The notes below the pieces were generated by a model. The model had not been told where the DNA came from. It was given only the letters and a program-made list of their open reading frames with translations, and did not search any database. Made by a program: the position numbers and the translations under genes. Source: Bacteroidaceae bacterium (lineage in GTDB: Bacteria; Bacteroidota; Bacteroidia; Bacteroidales; Bacteroidaceae). Taken from it: a DNA stretch of 8,679 bases. Below, piece after piece: positions 1 to 5,602 of this stretch (within the stretch, counting starts at the first letter, position 1; the number at the start of each line of letters is the position of its first letter). The DNA lies in assembly GCA_017633615.1 (NCBI GenBank), contig JAGBPB010000042.1:1-8679 (forward strand), written 5' to 3'.

Positions 1-1
1 T

Positions 2-80
2 AAGCATAGGATTGGTAGCTTTTTGTTTGGTCACTTTAAAGTTACTTATTTTCTGCCATTTGCAGAATAATCCTATGCTT
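2..80. repeat. Stem-loop with perfect 12-bp inverted arms
   Basis: Positions 2-13 (AAGCATAGGATT) are the exact reverse complement of 69-80 (AATCCTATGCTT), separated by 55 bases. Nested inside is a second small hairpin, TTCTGC (51-56) against GCAGAA (62-67) with a 5-base loop. It lies downstream of the surface-protein relic on the minus strand. There is no T-run directly after either arm, so it does not look like an ordinary terminator. It could be the end of a small mobile or repetitive element; the window edge prevents checking the left flank. The inverted match is seen directly; any role is a guess. Confidence 0.5.
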
Positions 81-132
81 TATTTTGAATACTTTCTAAG
101 AAATAATTAACTTGCGAAACTTAAATAATAGC

Positions 133-462
133 CTATTCTCCCTCCCCCTCAATCTCCACAAACCGAGCCTCAATACTAGTAACCCGGTAAATATCATAAC
201 TAGTCTCCGGACTGCTATCCTGCCAGTAACGGCTGTGCCATCCGGCAAACCGCTATCCCTCAGCAGGCGTAGCAACCAAATCCACACGCTCATCCATATG
301 GTACTCCTCCTTCAGCGGGCTCACCGTAACTGTGCCGCCCTCCTCAGGATCCGCATACACTTCCAGCGTGTAGGTCTCGTCACTCTCGCATACCGGGTAG
401 ATATCCCAGTCAAAGTTCTCGGTCATCACAAACCGGCGGGTGGGGTTGGTGTTGGCCGTGAC
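133..462 (-). pseudogene. Relic of surface protein C-terminus with InlB-B-like repeat
   Basis: One minus-strand frame reads from 462 down to a TAA-bounded left limit and ends at TAG 135-133, interrupted only by an in-frame TAG at 255-253. Before the stop it reads GGTVTVSPLKEEYHMDERVD, then LVATPAEG. After the stop it continues RFAGWHSRYWQDSS and ends FVEIEGEGE. The pattern GGTV-V-P...Y--G/D--V-L-ATPA-GY-F-GW is that of the divergent InlB B-repeat (Flg_new_2-like) found in tandem in secreted or surface proteins. The TAG falls where the family normally has Tyr (AEG-Y-RFAGW), so one base change explains it. The frame hits TAA at 468-466, where the adjacent repeat sequence starts, so the N-terminal part is missing. 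About 109 sense codons remain. Suppression of the TAG cannot be excluded but is unlikely given the truncation. Confidence 0.7.
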
Positions 463-505
463 GCATTAGGGTCGTTTTGTTTTGCGTTACTTTTCGCTTA
501 TTGGC
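460..505. repeat. Short repeat (R1) at the relic breakpoint, related to 2362-2384
   Basis: Positions 460-483 (GACGCA, 3 differing bases, GGGTCGTTT, then TTTT after a 1-2 base difference) resemble the reverse complement of 2362-2384, next to the right-hand ATPase repeat. It begins exactly where the surface-protein relic loses its reading frame. The following TTTTGCGTTACTTTTCGCTT (481-500) is less clearly shared. The match is short, so homology is likely but not certain. Confidence 0.35.
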
Positions 506-524
506 TCAAATTTGATTGAAAATT

Positions 525-555
525 ATTGCAGATTGATTTAATTTGATTACATTTG
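525..555 (+). promoter_or_regulatory. Promoter of the dinJ-like antitoxin gene
   Basis: ATTG at 525-528 and TACATTTG at 548-555 are separated by 19 bases and fit the Bacteroides-type -33/-7 consensus (TAnnTTTG exact). Transcription would begin near 561, leaving a leader of about 16 bases. A 9-bp direct repeat AATTTGATT occurs at 509-517 and 540-548, 31 bases apart, roughly three helical turns. It brackets the promoter and could be an autoregulatory operator for the ribbon-helix-helix antitoxin. The boxes are seen; the operator role is inferred. Confidence 0.6.
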
Positions 556-577
556 CACTGATTGTAAAGTTCTAATT

Positions 578-859
578 ATGCCGCAGGTTTCAATGACTGT
601 CCGCATGGACGCTAATCTGAAGTCATCATTCGATGCACTTTGTAGTCAGTTTGGCATGAGCGCCAATGCTGCCATGAACGTTTTTGCCCGGGCTGTTGTG
701 CAGAGGGGCAGGATTCCGTTCGACGTTATGTCCGATGAAGTTGCAGCAAGGACTCAGGAGTCTATTGACAAGTTCTGGGCCGAGAAACAGTGGGGCGTGA
801 ACGAGATCAATTCATTATTGGACGAACATTTAAGAACACCATACAAACCGGATAAATAA
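578..859 (+). CDS. RelB/DinJ family type II antitoxin
   Basis: This 93-residue protein matches the RelB/DinJ antitoxin family in length and order. A ribbon-helix-helix DNA-binding region occupies about residues 4-46: beta strand SMTVRMD, helix LKSSFDALCSQFGMS, then AAMNVFARAVVQRGRIPFDV. An acidic/charged tail (51-93) would normally wrap the toxin. Members bind and neutralise a partner toxin and repress their own promoter. The ATG at 578 sits about 16 bases below a good promoter and the fold begins at once, so this start is favoured. The partner expected downstream is a PIN-family toxin, but only a deleted remnant is present at 877-989. The antitoxin frame is intact, so it is an orphan here, possibly kept to counter a related toxin elsewhere or simply not yet decayed. 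Confidence 0.88.
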   Translation: MPQVSMTVRMDANLKSSFDALCSQFGMSANAAMNVFARAVVQRGRIPFDVMSDEVAARTQESIDKFWAEKQWGVNEINSLLDEHLRTPYKPDK

Positions 860-876
860 AGACATTGATTAATGCC

Positions 877-989
877 ATGAGAACTATAGTCCTTGATACG
901 AATTTAACATCTTGAAGACAATAGGCTTCCCCAAGAATGAAATAACTCGTCTCCAGGATTTTGCCAGGATGTATTCATATCGCCCCTGA
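877..989 (+). pseudogene. PIN-domain toxin reduced by internal deletion
   Basis: ATG at 877 opens MRTIVLDTN, the conserved first strand of PIN-domain nucleases with the first catalytic Asp (D7), then runs out of frame to TGA at 913-915. In the +2 frame, from 903, the sequence reads FNILKTIGFPKNEITRLQDF and ends in stop 987-989. This resembles the C-terminal end of the Bacteroidota PIN toxins paired with RelB/DinJ antitoxins (H-F-x-I/V-L-K-x-I-x-FP-V...). Both gene ends therefore survive and meet around 902-905, while the middle with the remaining acidic catalytic residues is gone. From the usual length of about 140 residues I estimate 300-350 bases are lost. The start is 17 bases after the antitoxin stop, the normal antitoxin-then-toxin spacing. 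Family assignment rests on two short segments but both fit. Confidence 0.7.
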
Positions 990-994
990 GTGGT

Positions 995-1040
995 GCTTTG
1001 TGAAAGCGTCCCTTCGGGCCGAGCGCACTTTGCGTCACTT
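995..1040. repeat. Left arm (R2) of the inverted repeat flanking the ATPase gene
   Basis: The 46 bases 995-1040 match the reverse complement of 2307-2352 at 41 of 46 positions. The outer 31 bases (995-1025) differ at one position only. The outermost part, GCTTT-GTG-AAAGC (995-1007), is a mini-hairpin whose loop holds that one difference, so the stem is preserved. The inner end overlaps the ATPase stop codon (1037-1035). It starts 5 bases after the end of the toxin relic. Confidence 0.8.
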
Positions 1041-2225
1041 GAATAAATCTGCAGGATTCAAGCTTAAGAAATCTTCGGCCTTCATGCCGCCATCGCCTAC
1101 CACGAGTGCAAGATATGGCTTGAATTGAGTTTTGAACTCAGTTAACCCTGTATTTCCCGGATTATCATTGCTTTTGACCTCAATTGCCAATAAACGTCCT
1201 TTTTTCTGAAGTACGTAATCTACCTCGCAGCCGGGTTTGGTCCGCCAATAGAATACCTGGTAATCTCCGGCATATGCATTACTCATAATATGTGCACCGA
1301 TGGCTGATTCATACAGTCTGCCCCATAGGGATCGGTCCATAATAGCGTCGGCAAAAAGCTTTTGGCAGTAGATGTTCTTTAAGGCATTATTATAAACCTG
1401 ATGCTTGGGGACACTGTTTTTCTTCCTGGCCATATCAACAGCATACTTGTTAAGCCCGCACACCAGACCGGCTTGTGACAGCAGATTGAGATAGCCGGTT
1501 ACGGTGGTGGTATTGCCGGCATCCTGCATCTGGCCAATCATCTTGGTAAGTGAGAGCTCCTTTCCGGAATAAGCGGCTGACAGTTCGAAAGCCTGCCTGA
1601 GCAGTGCCGGCTTGGTAATATTTTCATTGACCAGAATGTCTTTGTTGATGGTGGCATCCACGATGGAGCCTGTAATGTAATCACGCCAACGGTCTTCATC
1701 GCCAATAAGCTCAGCCGCACCCGGAAAAGCTCCATAATAAATATACTGGTCCAGGCTGAATCCAAAGGCATCACGCATCTCGGCAAATGACCAGTGAGAT
1801 AGAATGATTCGTTCAAATCGGCCTTGTAAACTGTCAGAGGGACCTTTGTCCAGCATTACACGCGATGAGCCCAAAAGAATGACTTTAAGGTTTACATCGT
1901 AGAATGTGTCAGAGTCCCATTCCTTCTTTACTACCTCGCTCCAGCCGTTTATTTTCTGAATCTCATCTATTACCAGAATTAGTTCTTTAAGGCCTTCTGT
2001 GCGCATTTTGGCACGAGCTGCTTCCCAGCAGTCGCTTATCCAACTCTGCTGTGTGGCTGGTACTGCGTCGGCTGGATAAAAAACATAGGGGATGCTGGTG
2101 GCGCCCACTACTTGTTTCGTCAACGTGGACTTTCCTACCTGACGTGGACCCATAACAACTTGGATAAAACGGCGCTTTTCCTGCATTCTGGCAAGTAAAA
2201 CGTTGTATTGTTTTCTCTGATACAT
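1035..2225 (-). CDS. AAA family ATPase with DUF4143 domain
   Basis: A 396-residue protein, normal length for the AAA_14/DUF4143 family. The N-terminal P-loop domain has Walker A GPRQVGKST at residues 26-34, Walker B ILVIDE at 83-88 (D87, E88), a sensor-like LLGSSR at 117-122 and a possible arginine finger in QGRFERI (R136). The C-terminal DUF4143 part carries a PD-(D/E)xK nuclease-like core: E306 in LYESAIG, YWR (326-328), E334-V-D336 and IEVK with E349 and K351. Nuclease activity has not generally been shown for this family, which is common and often multi-copy in anaerobes; biological role is largely unknown. ATG 2225 is the first Met and lies about 38 bases below the inferred transcription start. 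The gene stands alone, with its own promoter and palindromes, between inverted repeats. It appears intact. Confidence 0.9.
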   Translation of the reverse strand: MYQRKQYNVLLARMQEKRRFIQVVMGPRQVGKSTLTKQVVGATSIPYVFYPADAVPATQQSWISDCWEAARAKMRTEGLKELILVIDEIQKINGWSEVVKKEWDSDTFYDVNLKVILLGSSRVMLDKGPSDSLQGRFERIILSHWSFAEMRDAFGFSLDQYIYYGAFPGAAELIGDEDRWRDYITGSIVDATINKDILVNENITKPALLRQAFELSAAYSGKELSLTKMIGQMQDAGNTTTVTGYLNLLSQAGLVCGLNKYAVDMARKKNSVPKHQVYNNALKNIYCQKLFADAIMDRSLWGRLYESAIGAHIMSNAYAGDYQVFYWRTKPGCEVDYVLQKKGRLLAIEVKSNDNPGNTGLTEFKTQFKPYLALVVGDGGMKAEDFLSLNPADLFK

Positions 2226-2254
2226 AGTGAGTTATGCGTGTTTTTGAAATTTTA

Positions 2255-2303
2255 CTCAATTAATTGAGCAAATTTACTCAATGGTTTTGAGATTTGCAAA
2301 TCT
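2255..2303. promoter_or_regulatory. Three consecutive palindromes at the ATPase promoter
   Basis: CTCAATTAATTGAG (2255-2268) is a perfect 14-bp palindrome. CTCAA-N5-TTGAG (2277-2291) repeats the same half-sites. AGATTTGCAAATCT (2290-2303) is another perfect 14-bp palindrome. The first would cover the transcription start, the second fills the spacer between the promoter boxes, and the third contains the -33 box. This is a typical arrangement for repressor operators. The regulator is not identified. Confidence 0.6.
2269..2300 (-). promoter_or_regulatory. Promoter of the ATPase gene
   Basis: Read on the minus strand: TTTG at 2300-2297, a 20-base spacer, and TAAATTTG at 2276-2269. Both boxes match the Bacteroides-type consensus exactly. 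Predicted start of transcription is near 2263, giving a leader of about 38 bases. The promoter lies inside the inverted repeats, so gene and promoter would travel or flip together. Confidence 0.7.
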
Positions 2304-2306
2304 AAA

Positions 2307-2384
2307 AAGTGATGCATTGTTCGCTCGGCCCGAAGGGACGCTTTTACAAAGCGAAGCGACTAAAAGAAACGACCCCTTTGCGTC
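2307..2384. repeat. Right arm (R3) of the inverted repeat flanking the ATPase gene, with tail
   Basis: Positions 2307-2352 pair with the left arm at 995-1040 (41/46). The outer end forms GCTTT-TAC-AAAGC (2340-2352), the same mini-hairpin as the left arm with a changed loop. Beyond the arm, 2353-2384 continues with a segment whose reverse complement (from 2362-2384) resembles R1 at 460-483 but has no counterpart left of 995. This arm therefore looks like the longer copy of a repeat family, with R1 and R2 as partial copies. Confidence 0.75.
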
Positions 2385-2499
2385 CAAATTTACTTATTTT
2401 TTATGATAATTTGTGGTGTTTTGGTCATCCCGCGTGTCGATAATATTTCTTTTCTTTGCATTGTTTAATCGTTGGGTCCCGACACAATAAAAGAAACTG

Positions 2500-3288
2500 A
2501 TGAAATACAGTACTACTTATCCCATAACGGCTTCGCAGATGGACGGCAATTACCGTCTCACGGTTGACGGCATACTTTCATATCATGAGAATACCGTGGC
2601 CCGATATCTTACATTGCTGGGCTTGGCTGCATTTGACATGCAGAAACAGGACAAGACGTGGATAATATCCGAGATTAACGTTGAGATGCCGGGCGTACCG
2701 GCTATCTGGACAGAGGATGTTGCTTTTACCGTGTGGATAAGTGAGATGTCATCCCTTAGGGTCTGGTTTGATTTTGTGGGCGTTGAGGCTCATACAGGTG
2801 TTGTTGCAGCCCGCGGCAACAGTTGCTGGTCTCTCATATCAATGTCAGGACGCAAACCTGTAACCTGTGATGGCCTTATTCCGGAGCAGGAAGTTGTTGA
2901 CGAACTTGTAATAGGTCCACACCGACGCCGCAAGCCGGGTAATATGGTTGCCGAACCTGTGGAATCGATGGTCCATACCATAAACCTGATAGACCTTGAT
3001 TTTAACGGTCATACCAATAACCGCCGATATATCCAGATGGCACTGGCCTGCTTCAAGCCCGGTTTTATTAATACTTACCGCCCGGATATGCTGAACATAA
3101 GGTTCATTCATGAGTCCCTGATGGGTGATACCGTAAGGACCGCTACTTACCCCTCTGATGATGACAATACGTTCATTGGCATTTCAACTAACGGTCAGGG
3201 ACAGGAACTGTGCCGTGTTACAAGCCGCTGGAGGGAACGGGAGCCGCTGTCGGACATTTCGGATTTCAACTATATAAGGAATGAGTGA
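2500..3288 (+). CDS. Acyl-ACP thioesterase (FatA/FatB-like)
   Basis: A 262-residue double-hotdog protein of the acyl-[acyl-carrier-protein] thioesterase family, which releases free fatty acid from acyl-ACP in the cytosol. The N-terminal hotdog spans roughly residues 5-125 and includes VARYLTLLGLAAFD (33-46) and TWIISEINVEM (53-63). The second hotdog holds the signature DLDFNGHTNNRRYIQ, with N169 and H171 as the conserved Asn/His pair and D165/D167 just before; E205 (FIHES) is a candidate for the further acidic residue. It is slightly longer than typical Bacteroides homologues because of a polar tail after about residue 245. There is no Shine-Dalgarno. A weak promoter (TTTG 2420-2423, 20 bases, TATTTCTT 2444-2451) may serve it. 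Its last codons overlap the edge of the LytTR relic. Chain-length preference cannot be read from sequence. Confidence 0.88.
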   Translation: MKYSTTYPITASQMDGNYRLTVDGILSYHENTVARYLTLLGLAAFDMQKQDKTWIISEINVEMPGVPAIWTEDVAFTVWISEMSSLRVWFDFVGVEAHTGVVAARGNSCWSLISMSGRKPVTCDGLIPEQEVVDELVIGPHRRRKPGNMVAEPVESMVHTINLIDLDFNGHTNNRRYIQMALACFKPGFINTYRPDMLNIRFIHESLMGDTVRTATYPSDDDNTFIGISTNGQGQELCRVTSRWREREPLSDISDFNYIRNE

Positions 3289-3383
3289 TTGATTCATACT
3301 CGCAGGGTACCGTTAAGGTGGGAGAGGAGTCTCTGCCTGTTTCCCGCAAATATCAGAAAGGCCTGAAAGATATTCTTTCTTGA
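3288..3383 (+). pseudogene. C-terminal relic of a LytTR-domain regulator
   Basis: Starting right at the thioesterase stop, the frame 3288-3383 reads IDSYSQGTVKVGEESLPVSR followed by KYQKGLKDILS and a stop. This matches the last residues of the intact LytTR regulator ending at 7304: 26 of 29 residues from Ser-Tyr onward are identical (differences G/D, D/E, S/C). At DNA level 75 of 90 bases agree (3294-3383 against 7215-7304), and most differences are silent third positions. That pattern means the relic came from a paralogue that diverged under selection, not from a fresh copy of the 7304 gene. The rest of the domain is absent. An overlapping GTG at 3285 could start a 32-residue peptide, but this is probably not functional. 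Confidence 0.82.
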
Positions 3384-3546
3384 GTGCAAAAGGAGACGGC
3401 TGTTCCTGATAGCTGCAACTATGCCGGTTTTGGCCTGCTGTAGTAACTGTCGAAACGGCTTCTCATTTTCACCCTAAAGATGATAGGAAAATTGTCAGAT
3501 AAACCATATCTTTACAGTTTGAGTAATCACAATAAATATTACAGAT

Positions 3547-3870
3547 ATGAAACGTTATTGTCAGACACTTACGCTCGTTGATGACGAGCAGATGATTCAG
3601 AAATATGTCGAGGTCCATAAGCACGTATGGCCGGAGGTCATTGACGGACAAAGACAGGTAGGTATATTGGATATGCAGATATACCGTAAGGGGCGTAGCC
3701 TGTTCATGATTTGTGAAACAGTGGATGATTTTGACTGGGAGAGGGATATGGCCCGACTGGCCGTACTGCCAAGACAGGCGGAGTGGGAGGCTTATGTATC
3801 CCGGTTCCAAGGATGCAAAGCGGATGCCTCATCCGCCGAGAAGTGGCAAATGATGGAAAGGATTTTCTAA
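3547..3870 (+). CDS. rhaM: L-rhamnose mutarotase (RhaM/DUF718 family)
   Basis: A 107-residue protein, full length for the RhaM family (about 104-110), which interconverts the alpha and beta anomers of L-rhamnose or related 6-deoxy sugars as a small ferredoxin-like alpha/beta-barrel dimer. Aligned by eye with E. coli RhaM, Y20, H24 and W28 in YVEVHKHVWPEV match the active-site segment (Y-x3-H-x3-W-P-E), with H24 at the catalytic His. RSLFMICETVDDFDWERDMA corresponds to the central strand and following helix, and WEAYVSRF to the conserved C-terminal aromatic helix. No other rhamnose or fucose catabolic gene is in the window, so it stands alone; substrate is uncertain. No confident promoter was seen; TACAGTTTG at 3513-3521 is off-consensus. 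The frame continues open past the stop for 36 codons. Confidence 0.85.
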   Translation: MKRYCQTLTLVDDEQMIQKYVEVHKHVWPEVIDGQRQVGILDMQIYRKGRSLFMICETVDDFDWERDMARLAVLPRQAEWEAYVSRFQGCKADASSAEKWQMMERIF

Positions 3871-3981
3871 CCAAGAGAGAAAAATGAATTCTTGCCCAAT
3901 CCGGATAGTTGTACTATTCTGTTTACAGAAAGAGGTGCCGATATGATTGATGAAAGCGGCTACATAGCAATCAGAGATTAA
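3871..3981 (+). other. Open in-frame continuation after the mutarotase stop
   Basis: After TAA 3868-3870 the same frame stays open to TAA 3979-3981. It reads PREKNEFLPNPDSCTILFTE and then RGADMIDESGYIAIRD. The composition looks protein-like, and a short ATG-started version (3943-3981) exists. I do not recognise a family. It may be a gene fragment left by deletion, or chance: 36 open codons are not rare. Confidence 0.2.
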
Positions 3982-4036
3982 ATAACACTCTAAAAATAAA
4001 CAGTCCGTTTTTGTGTTTTGCCGGAAATCCTGTTTG

Positions 4037-4570
4037 ATGGAGAGTTTTGAGACAGAGAGACTAAGGTTCAGGGAATGGCAGGAGTCCGATGCGGAGGATC
4101 TGTTCCTTTGTGCATCGGACCCTGATGTGGGCGAGCGTGCCGGCTGGCCTCCGCATCAGACGGTGGAGGATAGCCTGATGGTGATAAAGAATATCTTTTC
4201 TAACAGTCATACCTGGGCGCTGGAACTCAAGGAGACCGGTCATGTGATAGGGTGTATGTGCTATTACGCTCATGGCGAGAGCAATATTGAGATTGGTGAG
4301 GAGGACGTTGAGGTGGGGTACTGGATTGGTAAGCCATACTGGAATCAGGGGCTTTGCACCGAGGCCCTGCGCGCCATGATAGACTACTGTTTCCGCAGGA
4401 GAGGATACCTTAACATCTGGGCCGATTACTTTGTGGACAATCCCGCATCGGGCCGCGTGATGGAGAAATGCGGGTTCCGTGACACCGGCCGCACCAACAT
4501 ACTGAGCAAGCTTTACCACAGTGACTCCCGGCCCGTCAGGATAATGAAACTGGAGAGTACTATTGCATAA
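4037..4570 (+). CDS. GNAT family N-acetyltransferase (RimJ/RimL-like)
   Basis: A 177-residue GNAT acetyltransferase of the Acetyltransf_3 (RimJ/RimL-like) type, using acetyl-CoA to acetylate an amine on an unknown acceptor. It opens with ESFETERLRFREWQESDAED, the standard first strand and helix of this subfamily. The acetyl-CoA site is VEVGYWIGKPYWNQGLCTEA, where QGLCTEA replaces the more common KGYATEA. NPASGRVMEKCGFRDTG is the conserved C-terminal motif (N-x-A/P-S-x-R-V-M-E-K-x-G-F). ATG 4037 is preferred over the in-frame GTG at 4013 because the family begins within two or three residues of E-T-E-R-L. The gap to the next gene is 57 bases, and a possible promoter there suggests separate transcription. 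The acceptor could be a protein N-terminus, an antibiotic or a small metabolite; the sequence does not say. Confidence 0.85.
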   Translation: MESFETERLRFREWQESDAEDLFLCASDPDVGERAGWPPHQTVEDSLMVIKNIFSNSHTWALELKETGHVIGCMCYYAHGESNIEIGEEDVEVGYWIGKPYWNQGLCTEALRAMIDYCFRRRGYLNIWADYFVDNPASGRVMEKCGFRDTGRTNILSKLYHSDSRPVRIMKLESTIA

Positions 4571-4593
4571 ATCCGGGAAAACGCTTATTTTTA
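4562..4593 (+). promoter_or_regulatory. Possible promoter of the MBL-rubredoxin gene
   Basis: ATTG (4562-4565), 20 bases, TATTTTTA (4586-4593). The -7 box differs from TAnnTTTG in the last base only. Start of transcription would be near 4600, giving a leader of about 28 bases. The -33 box lies within the last codons of the acetyltransferase gene. Confidence 0.4.
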
Positions 4594-4627
4594 CTCCTTC
4601 ACTAACCATAACCAATTAACAAGGACT

Positions 4628-5602
4628 ATGAAGATTAAAGCAGTAAAGTTCAGGAAAGACGGGTTCTACAGCCAGCCGTTTGCCTTTGGCGGTGAAAGGC
4701 TACGGGTAGGCGAGCAAGGCTCGGGAATGGATGGCCCGCAGAATTATGACATCAACATCCGTTATCGCGGCAGTTTGCAGAACTACCTTATCGATACAGG
4801 CTCCGAGGTGATACTGGTTGATACCGGACTCCCGGCAGGAACGCCTATGGAGGTGCCCGATGCCAAATCACTGGCCTTTACCGGAGTGGATATCTGCAGT
4901 TACATGGATGCCTTCAAGGCTCTCGGTTACAAGCCGGAGCAGGTAACCAAGATTCTGCTTACCCATAAGCATGCCGACCATTCGGGTGAGCTCCGCTCAT
5001 TCCCCAACGCCAGGATATTTGTCAATGCCGATGAGTTATCGGCCGCAGAGCTTCAGGGGATTCCGAATCTGGTTCCGGTAAAGTTCACGGACGGAGCGTA
5101 CAAGAACTTCCCGGACAGCCAGAAGATTGCCGACGGCATCTACCTTATCAAGGCCAAGGGCCATACCAACGGCAACAGCATAGTGATTGTGGAGAATGCA
5201 GGTAAGTACTACATGATTCATGGCGATATCACATACGTGGATGAGGCCCTGTATGAAAACAAGCTCTCCGTTGTGTATGATGACCTGCCTGCAGCCCGTG
5301 AGACTCTGGACCGCATACGTGAGTTTATCCGCCATAACCCCACGGTATATCTCTCCACGCACACACCCCAGGGTTATGAGAATCTGGAGGCCGACCGCAT
5401 AATGGACCTGGACAATCCGGTAGAGACCATTCCTGCGGAGGTGGATTTTGGCAGCGTGGAGGCATCGGGCAAATATGTCTGCTCCGTATGCGGCTACGTC
5501 TATGATCCGGCCGAGCACGACGGCGTACCGTTTGACCAGCTGCCCGACGATTGGCGCTGCCCCCGCTGCAGGCAGCCTAAGGAGAAGTTCAACAAAGCTT
5601 GA
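4628..5602 (+). CDS. Metallo-beta-lactamase-fold hydrolase fused to rubredoxin
   Basis: A 324-residue two-domain protein. Residues 1 to about 270 are a metallo-beta-lactamase fold: THKHADHSG gives H113, H115, D117 and H118; H179 (GHTNGNS), D200 (HGDITY) and H245 (STHTPQG) complete a standard two-metal site. Residues 282-324 are a full rubredoxin domain with C285-x2-C288-G-Y and C311-P-x-C314, plus the usual Y283 and W309, binding one Fe(Cys)4. The first metal motif is H-x-H-x-D-H, the hydrolase type, not the H-x-E-x-D-H of flavodiiron proteins, and there is no flavodoxin domain. It is therefore not an ordinary flavorubredoxin. No signal peptide is seen, so it is probably cytosolic. The rubredoxin may supply electrons or sense redox or oxygen state; substrate unknown. 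A strong terminator follows at once. Confidence 0.88.
   Translation: MKIKAVKFRKDGFYSQPFAFGGERLRVGEQGSGMDGPQNYDINIRYRGSLQNYLIDTGSEVILVDTGLPAGTPMEVPDAKSLAFTGVDICSYMDAFKALGYKPEQVTKILLTHKHADHSGELRSFPNARIFVNADELSAAELQGIPNLVPVKFTDGAYKNFPDSQKIADGIYLIKAKGHTNGNSIVIVENAGKYYMIHGDITYVDEALYENKLSVVYDDLPAARETLDRIREFIRHNPTVYLSTHTPQGYENLEADRIMDLDNPVETIPAEVDFGSVEASGKYVCSVCGYVYDPAEHDGVPFDQLPDDWRCPRCRQPKEKFNKA

Noticed and set aside
112..519. Plus-strand 135-codon open frame over the first 500 bases
   Set aside because: It is antisense to the surface-protein relic, whose minus-strand frame carries the recognisable repeat motif; the plus frame has no family signature and its end lies in repeat sequence.
1011..1024. 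Repeat arm as an intrinsic terminator for the ATPase gene
   Set aside because: The CCC-TTC-GGG hairpin is very short and no T-run follows on the minus strand.
2435..2484. GTGTCG/CGACAC inverted arms upstream of the thioesterase as a riboswitch
   Set aside because: Only 6 bp separated by more than 35 bases, with no recognisable riboswitch core.
3385..3471. Lipoprotein-signal-like frame RRRLFLIAATMPVLACC after the LytTR relic
   Set aside because: It resembles a signal peptide with a lipobox, but there is no start codon in frame nearby and it stops after about 28 codons; too short to separate from chance.
4061..4615. Minus-strand 184-codon open frame
   Set aside because: It is antisense to the GNAT acetyltransferase, which has clear family motifs; this is a codon-usage shadow.
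5036..5518. Minus-strand 160-codon open frame
   Set aside because: It is antisense to the MBL-rubredoxin gene, which retains all metal-binding residues.
4628..5602. Flavodiiron oxygen or nitric oxide reductase (flavorubredoxin)
   Set aside because: The metal motif is H-x-H-x-D-H, not H-x-E-x-D-H, and the flavodoxin domain is missing.
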